Position numbers and translations under genes: made by a program. From M0108 sp049654905 (GTDB taxonomy: Bacteria > Pseudomonadota > Gammaproteobacteria > Chromatiales > Chromatiaceae): a stretch of DNA of 21,162 bases. Below, piece after piece: positions 7,793-15,808 of the stretch. The notes beneath the pieces were generated by a model, which worked only from the letters and a program-made list of their open reading frames with translations, did not search any database and was not told where the DNA came from. The stretch is from positions 1 through 21,162 of the forward strand of contig JBASIS010000152.1 of NCBI GenBank assembly GCA_049654905.1, given 5' to 3'. Numbering within the stretch: the stretch's first letter is position 1; the number at the start of each line of letters is the position of its first letter.

Positions 7793-9567
7793 AGGGCTGG
7801 GTCCGGCGGGGAATCGTTGAACTGCATCCGGTGCAAGCGGGCGTAATGACCGTCCAGGGCGAGCAGGTCGGCATGGCTCCCCGTCTCCACGACCCGCCCC
7901 TGGTCCAGAACCAGGATCCGATTGGCGCGCTCGATGGTGGTGAGCCGATGGGCGATCACCAGGGTGGTGCGATTGCTCATCAGCCGTTCCAGGGCCGCCT
8001 GAATGTGGCGCTCGGCCTCGCTGTCCAGGGCCGAGGTGGCCTCGTCCAGGATGAGGATAGGGGCGTCCTTGAGCATGGCGCGGGCGATAGCCAGACGCTG
8101 GCGCTGACCGCCCGAGAGCAGGATGCCACGATCGCCAACCAGGGTATCGAAACCCTCCGGTAAGTCCTGGATGAACTCCAGGGCATGGGCCGCCTCCGCC
8201 ACCGCCTCCAGGGTCGCCTGATCAACCGCGCCCGGGTGACCATAGGCGATGTTGTTGCGAATGGTGTCGTTAAAGAGCACCACCTCCTGAGTGACCAGGG
8301 AAATCTGAGCCCGGAGGCTGGCAAGGGTCAAATCATGGGTGGGGATGCCATCGATAAGGATTTGCCCCGCGAGGGGGTCGTAGAAGCGGGGCAGCAGGCT
8401 GGCGAGGGTGGATTTACCGCTCCCGGAGCGACCGACCAGGGCCAGGGTCTCCCCGGGCTCGATCACCAGATCGAGGTCCCGCAGCACGGGACCCTTGTCC
8501 ACATCATAGACGTGGGTCAGGCCGCGAATCTCCACCCGCCCCTGGGCCCTGTCCAGGGTCCGGTCGCCGGTATCCACCTCGGCGGGCGAATCGATCAGCT
8601 CGAAGAGGCTGTCGGCGGCGATGATGCCGCGTTGCAACTGATTATTGATCCCCGTCAGGCTCTTGATCGGCTGGAGCAGCAGGCCCATGGCCAGGATAAA
8701 GGACATGAAGGTGCCGACCGAGATGTCCTCCCGGAGACCCTGCATGGTGGAAAGGTAGATGATGACCGCGATGGCGATGGCGGAAACCAGTTGCACCAGG
8801 GGCACGCTGATGGCGTTGGTGGCCACCATTTTCATCTGCAGGGAGCGCGTCTTTTCGTTGACGAAGCTGAAACGCTCCGCCGCCCGGGCCTGGCCCCCAA
8901 AGGCCTTGACGACCCGATGACCATCGATGGCCTCCTGAGCCACATGGGTCAACTCCCCGACCCGGTCCTGGATACGCTTGCTGTGACGGCGAAAGTGCTG
9001 GCTGGCGTAGCGGATGGAGACGCCCATGGCCGGACCCACCAGCAGGAAGATGGCCGAGAGCATGACATTGATGTAGAGCATGTAGGCCACCAGGCCGATG
9101 ACGGTCAGGCCATCGCGGATGATGGTGGTGACGGCGGTCGTCGCGGCATCGGCGACGTTCTCGACGTTATAGGTCAGCTTGGCCAGGATCTGACCCGTGC
9201 TCTGAGTATCGAAATAGCCGGCGGGCGAGCGCAGCAGGTGCTCGAACATCTCCTGGCGCAGGTCGGCCACCACCCGCCGCCCCACCCACTGGAGACAGTA
9301 GGTATTGATGAAGCCGGCGATCCCCCGCACCAGGAAGATGCCCAGCAGAATCAGCGGCATGGACTTGACCACCTCCGCATCCCGGTCAATGAAGGTGCCA
9401 TCCAGCAGAGGCTTCATCATGGCCGCGAAGAGGGGTTCGGTGGCGGCATAGAAGACCATGCCCACGGCGGAAACGGCGAACATGCGCCAATAAGGCTTGG
9501 CGTAAGCGATCAGACGCACATAGATGCGGCGCGCCGAGCCGGGGGCCAGGACATTGGGGTGGCTCAT
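7789..9567 (-). CDS. msbA: Lipid A export ABC transporter, permease and ATPase MsbA
   Basis: 592 residues. Six transmembrane helices in roughly residues 20-310 are fused to a nucleotide-binding domain. That domain has Walker A GRSGSGKST (379-387), signature LSGGQ (484-488), Walker B ILILDEA (504-510) and the H-loop IAHRL. It flips core-lipid A from the inner to the outer leaflet of the inner membrane as a homodimer. The start at 9567 is favoured because GGGAGG lies 5 nt upstream and its ATG overlaps the exbD stop; a frame four codons longer also exists. It is immediately followed by lpxK, so lipid A phosphorylation and export are produced together. Confidence 0.97.
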   Translation of the reverse strand: MSHPNVLAPGSARRIYVRLIAYAKPYWRMFAVSAVGMVFYAATEPLFAAMMKPLLDGTFIDRDAEVVKSMPLILLGIFLVRGIAGFINTYCLQWVGRRVVADLRQEMFEHLLRSPAGYFDTQSTGQILAKLTYNVENVADAATTAVTTIIRDGLTVIGLVAYMLYINVMLSAIFLLVGPAMGVSIRYASQHFRRHSKRIQDRVGELTHVAQEAIDGHRVVKAFGGQARAAERFSFVNEKTRSLQMKMVATNAISVPLVQLVSAIAIAVIIYLSTMQGLREDISVGTFMSFILAMGLLLQPIKSLTGINNQLQRGIIAADSLFELIDSPAEVDTGDRTLDRAQGRVEIRGLTHVYDVDKGPVLRDLDLVIEPGETLALVGRSGSGKSTLASLLPRFYDPLAGQILIDGIPTHDLTLASLRAQISLVTQEVVLFNDTIRNNIAYGHPGAVDQATLEAVAEAAHALEFIQDLPEGFDTLVGDRGILLSGGQRQRLAIARAMLKDAPILILDEATSALDSEAERHIQAALERLMSNRTTLVIAHRLTTIERANRILVLDQGRVVETGSHADLLALDGHYARLHRMQFNDSPPDPAL

Positions 9568-10016
9568 GGCGCCTCCCACGTCCGGCTGGCGGCAAAGGAG
9601 AAGCGCGTCAGTCCGAGCTGGCTGGCCACGTCCAGGGCGGTCATGACGGCCTGGTGGGGCGTCTTGGCGTCGGCCATCAGCACCAGAGGCAGTTCCCCTG
9701 GCGCCCGGTCATCCGCCTTTGGCCCGGCCTGACCGATCGCCTCCCCCAGGGCCTTGCGCAGGCTGTCTGGCTGGGTGTCCGCGACCTGGCGGTCGTTGAC
9801 ATAAAAGGCACCGCTGGCGTCGATGACCAGGGTCAGGGCCTGTCGATCCGCCACCGCCTCACCCTGGGCCTGGGCCTGGGGCAACTGGATCTTGATGCCC
9901 ACCTCCTCCCTGAAGGTCGTGGTCACCATGAAGAAGATCAGCAACAGAAAAACGACGTCGATCAGGGGCGCCAGATTGATATCCGGTGGCTCGGGACGCT
10001 GGGGACGCAGATTCAC
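9564..10016 (-). CDS. exbD: ExbD/TolR family biopolymer transport protein
   Basis: 150 residues with a single N-terminal membrane helix (about 18-34). Its start has the conserved INLAPLIDVVFLLLIFF, in which the Asp of LIDVVF is the proton-translocating residue. The rest is a periplasmic domain. With ExbB it forms a proton-driven motor of the inner membrane that energises TonB-dependent uptake or related envelope processes. No tonB is in the window. Its start overlaps the exbB stop by 4 bp and its stop overlaps msbA. The exbD-lpxK neighbourhood also occurs in Pseudomonas (PA2982/PA2983 region), where this pair is distinct from the tonB-linked one. Confidence 0.92.
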   Translation of the reverse strand: MNLRPQRPEPPDINLAPLIDVVFLLLIFFMVTTTFREEVGIKIQLPQAQAQGEAVADRQALTLVIDASGAFYVNDRQVADTQPDSLRKALGEAIGQAGPKADDRAPGELPLVLMADAKTPHQAVMTALDVASQLGLTRFSFAASRTWEAP

Positions 10017-10642
10017 GCCATCGCCTCCGGCAAGGCCTCGCGCTCGCCCTTGATGACCTCCACCAGGTTGAGGGCCTCCTCCTCCATAGCCAGGGCGAAC
10101 TGGTTGACGCGCCCGTTGAAATAGCGATGGAACATGAGGCTGGGGATGGCCACCGTCAGGCCCGCCGCCGTGGTCAGCAGGGCCTCGGAGATACCGCCGG
10201 CGAGGATACCGGGATTGCCGACGCCCGCATCAATAATGACGGTGAAGATATCGATCATGCCGAAGACGGTGCCCAGCAGGCCCAGCAGGGGCGACACCGA
10301 GGCAATGGTGCCCAGGGTGTTGAGGTAACGCTCCAGCCCGGCCACCACCTGGCGGCCTACGTCATTGATGGCCTCCTTCATGATCTCCCGCGAGTGATTG
10401 CGGTTAACCAGGCCGGCGCTCAGGAGCCGTCCCAGGGGCGAGCCCTGGGCCAGGGCCTGGATCCGCTCCGGGGTCAGGGCCTGGTCGCGCTGCCACTGCC
10501 AGACCAGCTCCATCAGTCCCGGCGGCATAACCCGGCGCCGGCGCAGACTCCAGAGGCGCTCGAGAATGATGGCCATGGCGACCACGGAACAGGCCAGAAT
10601 GGGCCACATCAGCCAGCCACCAGCCCTCATCAATTCCAACAC
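10013..10642 (-). CDS. exbB: ExbB/TolQ/MotA family proton channel protein
   Basis: 209 residues with three membrane segments: about residues 8-27, 109-131 and 150-170. The diagnostic part is LNTLGTIASVSPLLGLLG, followed by TVFGMI, and in the last helix LLTTAAGLTVAIP. It forms the pentameric inner-membrane channel of the ExbBD motor with the next gene. The start is taken at GTG 10642, with GAGAGG about 10 bases upstream; ATG at 10630 is a possible alternative. A 70-bp spacer separates it from the comEC stop, so an internal promoter for the lipid A genes could lie there, but I see no strong one. Confidence 0.92.
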   Translation of the reverse strand: MLELMRAGGWLMWPILACSVVAMAIILERLWSLRRRRVMPPGLMELVWQWQRDQALTPERIQALAQGSPLGRLLSAGLVNRNHSREIMKEAINDVGRQVVAGLERYLNTLGTIASVSPLLGLLGTVFGMIDIFTVIIDAGVGNPGILAGGISEALLTTAAGLTVAIPSLMFHRYFNGRVNQFALAMEEEALNLVEVIKGEREALPEAMA

Positions 10643-10712
10643 GGGTCATTCACCTCTCGGGGACGCCTTGCACTGGGCGACATGATACCCCAGACCGGGC
10701 GCCGCAACCCGG

Positions 10713-13070
10713 CTACCTCTCGCCCGGGGGTCGCCAGGACCAGAGGCGCGGATGGGCCTCGCGATACAGGTCGGGACCCGCCAGCCCCGTGGCGGTCAGG
10801 GCGAAACCGATGGCCCCGGCCTCCGCCGTGTTCAACTCCCGGGCGCCGGCGGCGGCCACCCGTTCGCGCACCCGGACGGTGGGGAAGCCATAGCGATTGG
10901 CGAAGCCGCTGGCATAGAGCACCCACGCCGGCGCCACGGCCGCCAGGAATTCGCGGCTGCTGGAGGTATTGCTGCCGTGATGGCCGACCACCAGCAGGGT
11001 CGTGGCCAGACCGCCGCCCCGCGCCAATTGCCTTTCCGGGGCCTGACCCAGGTCACCCGGCACCAGCAGGCTGGCGCCCTGGGTGGCCACGCGCAGCACG
11101 CAGGAACTCTCGTTGCCCTCCAGCCCGGCCTGGGCCGGATAGAGCACCGCGAAGTCCACCCCATCCCAGGTCCAGCCCTGGCCGGCGAGACAGGGCTCCG
11201 CCCGGGGATCGGCCAGGTGGCCCGGCTCTCCCGCCAGGATGCGGTCGATCGGCAACTGGGCGGCCAGGCCCGCGAAGCCGCCGACATGGTCCTGATCCCC
11301 ATGGCTCAGGACCAGGGTATCAATCCGGCTCAGGCCCTGGTCCCGCAGGTAAGGCACCACGACGGCCTCGCCCGTGTTGAAACCACCCAGGAAGGCCGGA
11401 CCCGTATCGAAGACCAGGACATGATGGGCGGTGCGGATCACGGCGGAGAGCCCCTGCCCCACGTCGAGTAACCGCAGCCAGGCCTCCCCGGTGGGCGGCG
11501 CGGGCGGGGTCAGCAGCCCCAGGGGCAACAGCAGGGGCAGACCCAGCCAGCGCCCGGGTAATCCCCGGGGCGCCAGCAACAGCAGGGCACCGCCAAAGGC
11601 CGCCACCCAGGCCCACTCCGGCCGCGCCGAGATGCCTACCGAAGCCCAGGGCCAGGCCGAGATCGCCGTCAGGCCATCCAGTAGCCAGGCCAGGAGGGCA
11701 GCGGTCCAGACGAGGGGTGTCTCGATCCCGATCATCAATAGTAGGCCGGCCGCGATCAATACCAGTGGCAGCAGCAGGCCAAAGAGGGGGATCGCCACCA
11801 GGTTGACCAGCGGGGAGACCACCGAGGCCCGACTGAAAAGCAGCAGCAACAGGGGCAGAAAGCCCAGGGTCGCCACCCACTGCGCCTGGCCCCAGCGCCG
11901 CCAGAGACCTTCCAGGGCCAGCCGATTGCCGAGACCATAGATGAGAGCCGCCACGCCACCGAAGGACAGCCAGAGCCCAAAACTCAGCGCCTCCGTCGGG
12001 TCCAGCAGCAGAACGGCGGCCAGGGCAAAGGTCAGACCCGTCCAGGGCCGGGGGGTACGCGACCAGAGGAGAGCCACCAGCACCACCCCCAACATGATGA
12101 GGGAGCGCTGGGTGCAGACCGCGAAGCCCGCCAGGGCGCTGTAGATCAGGGCCGCCACCAGCCCGCCCAGGGCCCCCGCGCGGGGCGCGGCCAGTCGGGA
12201 GACCCGCCAGGGCGAGCGCGACCAGAACCAGCGGGTCAAAAAGAAGAGGCTGGCCGCCACCAGGCCCACATGCAGCCCGGAGATGGACACCAGGTGATTG
12301 ACACCGGTACGGGTCAGCACCTCCCATTGGGCCGGTGTCACCCCCGTGGTCTCGCCCAGCACCAGGGCCTGCACCAGCCCCGCCGCAGGCGAGCCATCTA
12401 GCACCCCGCCCAGCCGCTCGCTCAGGCCTTGACGCCAGCGGTCGATCCAATAGGGACCCGCGCCGGCGTCGAGCAGACCCAGGTCACCGCCATCGCGCAC
12501 ATAACCCGTGGCGACGATGCCCTGCTGGAACAGCCAGCGTTCGTAATCAAAGCCACCGGGATTGGCGAAGCCATGGGGGGGCTTGAGCCGCACCCCCAGG
12601 GCACGAGCCTCCCCCACCCGTAGGGGCGGAGCCCCCCGCCAGGTCAGGCGGACCAGGCCCCTAAACCCCAGTTCTTCCTCACCCCGCCAGGCACGCTCGA
12701 TACGAAACTGGAAGCGAGTCCCCCCGGACTTGGACTCCGGCAGCGAGGCCACCCGACCCTCCAGGCGCAGATCCGCGCGCGCCAATTCCGCCGGGAAGGG
12801 GTGACACAGCAGATCGCAAGTCCGGAACTGGGCCCAGAGGAGCCCCACCAGCAACCAGCAGAGGGGACGCGCGGGTGCCCAATGCCAGGCCAGAAAGGCC
12901 ACCGCCGCCGCCAGTAGCCCCAGGGGCCAGGCCGGCGGCGGCTCGGACCCGACAAAGAAGAGGCAGACCCCCAGGGCAAAGCCCAAAGCGGCGGCGACGG
13001 GACTCGCCCACCCCGTCGGCGGTGCATCGGGAGGTGGCCGGCACCCGGCGGGACGTTCGAGGTGGCTCAT
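10713..13070 (-). CDS. comEC: ComEC/Rec2 family DNA-uptake channel protein
   Basis: 785 residues, full length. An N-terminal hydrophobic stretch and soluble DUF4131-type segment come first. They are followed by the polytopic competence domain (about 210-500), which includes GVNHLVSISGLHVGLV. A periplasm- or cytoplasm-facing metallo-beta-lactamase-like domain forms the C-terminus, with SHGDQDHVGG at 589-598 and GHHGSNTSSS near 696. ComEC carries transforming single-stranded DNA across the inner membrane. The zinc/metal ligands His-x-Asp-x-Asp-His are kept, consistent with the nuclease role proposed for this domain. It is the first gene of the minus-strand train and is divergent from the macro-like gene across a 383-bp spacer. 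No other competence genes are in the window, so natural transformation is possible but not shown. Confidence 0.95.
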   Translation of the reverse strand: MSHLERPAGCRPPPDAPPTGWASPVAAALGFALGVCLFFVGSEPPPAWPLGLLAAAVAFLAWHWAPARPLCWLLVGLLWAQFRTCDLLCHPFPAELARADLRLEGRVASLPESKSGGTRFQFRIERAWRGEEELGFRGLVRLTWRGAPPLRVGEARALGVRLKPPHGFANPGGFDYERWLFQQGIVATGYVRDGGDLGLLDAGAGPYWIDRWRQGLSERLGGVLDGSPAAGLVQALVLGETTGVTPAQWEVLTRTGVNHLVSISGLHVGLVAASLFFLTRWFWSRSPWRVSRLAAPRAGALGGLVAALIYSALAGFAVCTQRSLIMLGVVLVALLWSRTPRPWTGLTFALAAVLLLDPTEALSFGLWLSFGGVAALIYGLGNRLALEGLWRRWGQAQWVATLGFLPLLLLLFSRASVVSPLVNLVAIPLFGLLLPLVLIAAGLLLMIGIETPLVWTAALLAWLLDGLTAISAWPWASVGISARPEWAWVAAFGGALLLLAPRGLPGRWLGLPLLLPLGLLTPPAPPTGEAWLRLLDVGQGLSAVIRTAHHVLVFDTGPAFLGGFNTGEAVVVPYLRDQGLSRIDTLVLSHGDQDHVGGFAGLAAQLPIDRILAGEPGHLADPRAEPCLAGQGWTWDGVDFAVLYPAQAGLEGNESSCVLRVATQGASLLVPGDLGQAPERQLARGGGLATTLLVVGHHGSNTSSSREFLAAVAPAWVLYASGFANRYGFPTVRVRERVAAAGARELNTAEAGAIGFALTATGLAGPDLYREAHPRLWSWRPPGER

Positions 13071-13297
13071 CGGGTATCCGGAAGCTGTCAGTTACCCTAA
13101 TAGTGACATAACCCCAGTATCCCCACGAACCGATCTCGGGCTCTACCCCCGCCTTTTCCGTCGCCAAGCGGCCTTGCCCGGCCTCTCAGCAGCCCCGTCC
13201 AGACGAGAGCATCCCGTTCCCTACACATCCGGAGTAGAAGTTTTCATCTCTGACTCATCCATATCGCCCTGTTTCATAATCAAAAAACATCGAAAAT

Positions 13298-13338
13298 GTC
13301 GTATTTGGTCGTATTTAGTCGCGATTCGTGTCTATCAT
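13298..13338 (+). promoter_or_regulatory. Candidate regulator-dependent promoter with tandem 10-bp repeats
   Basis: GTATTTGGTC (13301-13310) is directly followed by GTATTTAGTC (13311-13320), and another GTC at 13298-13300 keeps the 10-base phase. TATCAT (13333-13338) lies 12 bases after the repeats. The repeats thus cover the place of the missing -35 box. This layout is typical of promoters activated by OmpR/PhoB-type regulators, which bind direct repeats on one face of the helix. The regulator encoded at 15805-16536 is an obvious candidate; this link is inferred. Confidence 0.45.
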
Positions 13339-13369
13339 TGCCCGGGCGCATTTTGCATACTGCCCGCAC

Positions 13370-13421
13370 CGCCAGCTTTGCCGCTGGCGCGAGGGCGATC
13401 AGGCTGCCCCAGACCCTGATC
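13370..13421 (+). promoter_or_regulatory. Two consecutive hairpins in the leader of the macro-like gene
   Basis: CGCCAGC (13370-13376) pairs with GCTGGCG (13383-13389) around a 6-nt loop, and GATCAGG (13397-13403) pairs with CCTGATC (13415-13421) around an 11-nt loop. Neither is followed by a T run, so they are not intrinsic terminators. They may affect stability or translation of the mRNA, whose start codon lacks a clear Shine-Dalgarno sequence. Confidence 0.35.
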
Positions 13422-13453
13422 CACCTGTCGCCAACCCGGGTCCCCGTCACCTT

Positions 13454-14521
13454 ATGAACACCTATTGCCACCTACTGCATACCGAAGGCCTCCGCAAACT
13501 TCAGGACTATCGCGCCGGTCTGGCCGCTCATGGCCTCGCCCAGGCGGGGGGGCGCTTGCGGGCGGACCTGCGGGACCAGGATGTCGCCAGCTTGAGCGAC
13601 GAGGCCTTTCTGGAACATCTGATTAACACCAAATCCCCGCGCATCTTCGCCGAGAGTGCCGTACACGGGGACGGGCGGGATTGGAATATCACCGAGTTGA
13701 CCCTCCTGGGGGATCTGGGCATCGCCATGGCGGTGCGCATCTTCGATAACGGTCGCCATCGGGTTCCCCAGGTCCACGACCAACCCCTGACGGGCACCCT
13801 GCTCTTCGTCCCCGGCGCCCTGCTATGCAACAACCAGGGCGGCGTGGCGGGGGATTGGGCGACGGTGACCCGGGATGGGCGTATCGATGCGGCGGGATAT
13901 GGCACCCTCTATGAAAAGCGGCTGCTGCCCCCGCTCCTCTACATCAACGAGGAAGCCAGGAGGGGGGGACACCAGGCCCTCATCACCCTGCCGGGCCTGG
14001 GCTGCGGCCAGTTCGCGGGGCCTTTTCAGGGCACCTTGGGCCTCTTTTTCAAGGATACCCTCCTGGCCCTACTGGGCCGGCACGCCGGGCGCCTGACCCA
14101 TATCCGGGCCCTCTATTACGATCCCTTCAACGAGTGCGCGAACGAGCGGCATGACTTTGACGGCTTCTCCCTGCGGGTGCGGCCCCTGACCCGGGGCAAT
14201 CATGACCGGCCGCAACTCTGCCCACCCCAGGCCTACGCCGAGGAGGGGGAGGATTTCAGCGCCTGCCGGCTCTACAGCCTGGTTGCCTGGGACCCGGTCT
14301 CCTGGCCCGGCAACGACTTTTGGGGCGGGGCCCGCGCCACGGATGACGGGGTCAAGGCCGCCGCCACCGATGTCATGCGGGTCCTGACCGGTATCGAGGG
14401 TCGTTACGATCCCCATCTCCAGGGTTACCAGCCGCCTCCGCCCTACCGGACCTGGGAACAGCTCGTGCGTAACCAGGGACTGCGGCTCAGGGTAGCCGGG
14501 AATCTGAGGGTACTGAGTTGA
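13454..14521 (+). CDS. Uncharacterised protein, possibly macrodomain-like
   Basis: 355 residues from ATG 13454; I do not recognise a named family. It has no signal peptide and no membrane segment, so it is probably cytoplasmic. Two glycine-rich parts stand out. Around residues 175-200 is a hydrophobic strand, TLPGLGCGQFAGP, and then an amphipathic helix. Near 285-315 is DPVSWPGNDFWGGARATDD followed by GVKAAATDVM. The first resembles the Pro-Gly-x-Gly strand-loop of macrodomains, which bind ADP-ribose or related nucleotides. Acidic, Asn and aromatic residues around the second would suit a second part of such a pocket, perhaps in altered order. This is a fold guess, not a function. The gene is followed after 132 bp by a histidine kinase and response regulator on the same strand. 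GC-rich codon use matches neighbours, so recent transfer is not evident. Confidence 0.8.
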   Translation: MNTYCHLLHTEGLRKLQDYRAGLAAHGLAQAGGRLRADLRDQDVASLSDEAFLEHLINTKSPRIFAESAVHGDGRDWNITELTLLGDLGIAMAVRIFDNGRHRVPQVHDQPLTGTLLFVPGALLCNNQGGVAGDWATVTRDGRIDAAGYGTLYEKRLLPPLLYINEEARRGGHQALITLPGLGCGQFAGPFQGTLGLFFKDTLLALLGRHAGRLTHIRALYYDPFNECANERHDFDGFSLRVRPLTRGNHDRPQLCPPQAYAEEGEDFSACRLYSLVAWDPVSWPGNDFWGGARATDDGVKAAATDVMRVLTGIEGRYDPHLQGYQPPPPYRTWEQLVRNQGLRLRVAGNLRVLS

Positions 14522-14653
14522 ACCCGCCGGAGCGCCCTATCCGCTCTCTGCCACGACTGCCTGGCCACGCCCGCCCACCCCTTGGCCGCCGCCAGGACCG
14601 GGGCCCTCTGGAGCGAATCCCGCCACAAACCCCGTTATGAATCTGGTGTTCCG

Positions 14654-15808
14654 ATGAAAATTCATCCCTGGACCGCCCGGTTTACCGACCAGGCGACTGA
14701 AGCGGCCTTCGTCGCCAACCAGTCCATCCGGGATGGGTGGCGCCAGCGCTATGGGGTCTGGGGCCTGATCGGCCTGGCCATCCTCCCCCCCGCCCTGCTC
14801 ATGGCCCGCGATCCTGGCTATGATCCGCTAGGCCCGCTTTTCATCATCGGCGGCATCCTGCTGACCTATCTTTACCTGCCCGGCAATCTGCCCCGCCGCG
14901 CTGGCCTGGCTCTGGTGATGAGCCTGGTCCTCTGGACGAGCTGGAGCTTCTGGAACCCGCCGCTGTCCTTACCGGAGCTTATCCTCGCCACCGCCTGGCT
15001 GCTGCTCATCAACGCCATCGGCTACGCCACCGCCCGCGCCCACCAGATCGAGCAGCGCCAGGGGTTCCTCCGTACCCTGGAACTGGAATCCGCCGTCGGC
15101 CGGGAGGAAGCGGCGCGCCGCCAACGGCACCGCTTCAGTTCCCTGGTGGCCCACGAATTCCGCAATCCCCTGGCCATCATCAAAAGCCAGGCGCAAGTGA
15201 CGGAGCGCGAGGCGAGCACCCATCCCGAGGACGCCACCGCCACCCGGGTGCTGCACCGCCAGCGTATCATCGAGCGGGCGGTGGCCCGTCTGGAATGGTT
15301 ATTCCAGCAATGGCTGGATAATGATTCCCTGGCCACCGAAAACCTGGAACCACGACGGGAGTCCCTCCCCATCGGGCCCTGGCTGACCGCCACGACCCAG
15401 GCCTTTGGTCCGTGGACACAGCGCCCCGTGACCCTGGATCTGCCGGATGAGATCGGGAACCTCCGGCTCCACGCCGATAAAAAACTGGTGACCCGGGCGC
15501 TGTTCAATCTGCTCGATAATGCCGCCAAATATTCGCCACCGGAATCGGCCATCGGCATCAGGGCCTGCCGGGTCCAGGGCGAATTGGGCATCCAGGTGCG
15601 CGACGCCGGAATCGGCATGGCCGCCGCCGACCTGGAGCGGATTTTCCTGAAAGCCGTGCGCCTCGCCCCCGAGGGCGGAGTCGCCGGCCTGGGCCTTGGC
15701 CTGCATCTGGCGCAGCGGATCGCCGCCGTCCACGGGGGACGGATCGAGGTCGCCAGCCTGACCGGCCACGGCAGTACCTTCACCCTCTGGCTGCCACTCC
15801 ACCCATGA
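14654..15808 (+). CDS. Membrane sensor histidine kinase
   Basis: 384 residues. Four hydrophobic helices (about 35-50, 60-76, 82-99 and 106-124) with very short loops form the input part, with no large periplasmic domain, so it probably senses a membrane or intramembrane signal. A short coiled linker leads to the HisKA domain with LVAHEFRNPL, phosphoacceptor His167. The ATPase domain has the N box LFNLLDNAAKYS (Asn285, Asn289), G1 DAGIG (317-321), and G2 GLGLGLHLA (345-353), where the usual Thr is replaced. It ends with GGRIEVAS and a GSTFTLWLPL finish, as normal. Start at ATG 14654; the upstream TTG extension lacks sense. A six-codon frame (ATG 14637) ends on this start codon. Its stop overlaps the regulator start in an ATGA. 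The partner regulator is the next gene. Confidence 0.93.
   Translation: MKIHPWTARFTDQATEAAFVANQSIRDGWRQRYGVWGLIGLAILPPALLMARDPGYDPLGPLFIIGGILLTYLYLPGNLPRRAGLALVMSLVLWTSWSFWNPPLSLPELILATAWLLLINAIGYATARAHQIEQRQGFLRTLELESAVGREEAARRQRHRFSSLVAHEFRNPLAIIKSQAQVTEREASTHPEDATATRVLHRQRIIERAVARLEWLFQQWLDNDSLATENLEPRRESLPIGPWLTATTQAFGPWTQRPVTLDLPDEIGNLRLHADKKLVTRALFNLLDNAAKYSPPESAIGIRACRVQGELGIQVRDAGIGMAAADLERIFLKAVRLAPEGGVAGLGLGLHLAQRIAAVHGGRIEVASLTGHGSTFTLWLPLHP

Larger units (their letters stand above)
13071..13453. other. Divergent regulatory spacer between comEC and the macro-like gene
   Basis: No gene is supported; a GTG at 13328 in frame with the downstream gene would add 42 residues of Pro/His/Arg-rich sequence unlike coding sequence. 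The region contains TGTCA (13086-13090) and TGACA (13104-13108) close to the comEC start, an AT-rich tract at 13263-13320 in otherwise GC-rich DNA, tandem 10-bp repeats, a -10-like TATCAT, and two hairpins before the ATG at 13454. Confidence 0.6.

Noticed and set aside
8185..9732. Long plus-strand open frame (515 codons) opposite msbA and exbD
   Set aside because: It is antisense to two clear genes, and its His/Asp/Gly/Gln-rich product is the usual shadow of GC-rich coding DNA.
9986..11380. Long plus-strand frame (464 codons) opposite exbB and comEC
   Set aside because: Shadow frame: the second half is Pro/Arg/Gly repeats with no fold, and the opposite strand encodes complete conserved proteins.
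7800..13000. Very frequent CCAGG/CCAGGG on the plus strand, considered as an oriented repeat or Chi-like signal
   Set aside because: Its orientation flips with gene direction, so it reflects Ala-Leu-Ala/Gly codons (GCC CTG G) rather than a separate element.
13086..13108. TGTCA-N13-TGACA inverted repeat just upstream of comEC
   Set aside because: Arms of only five bases with a long spacer; too weak for an operator call without comparison to other genomes.
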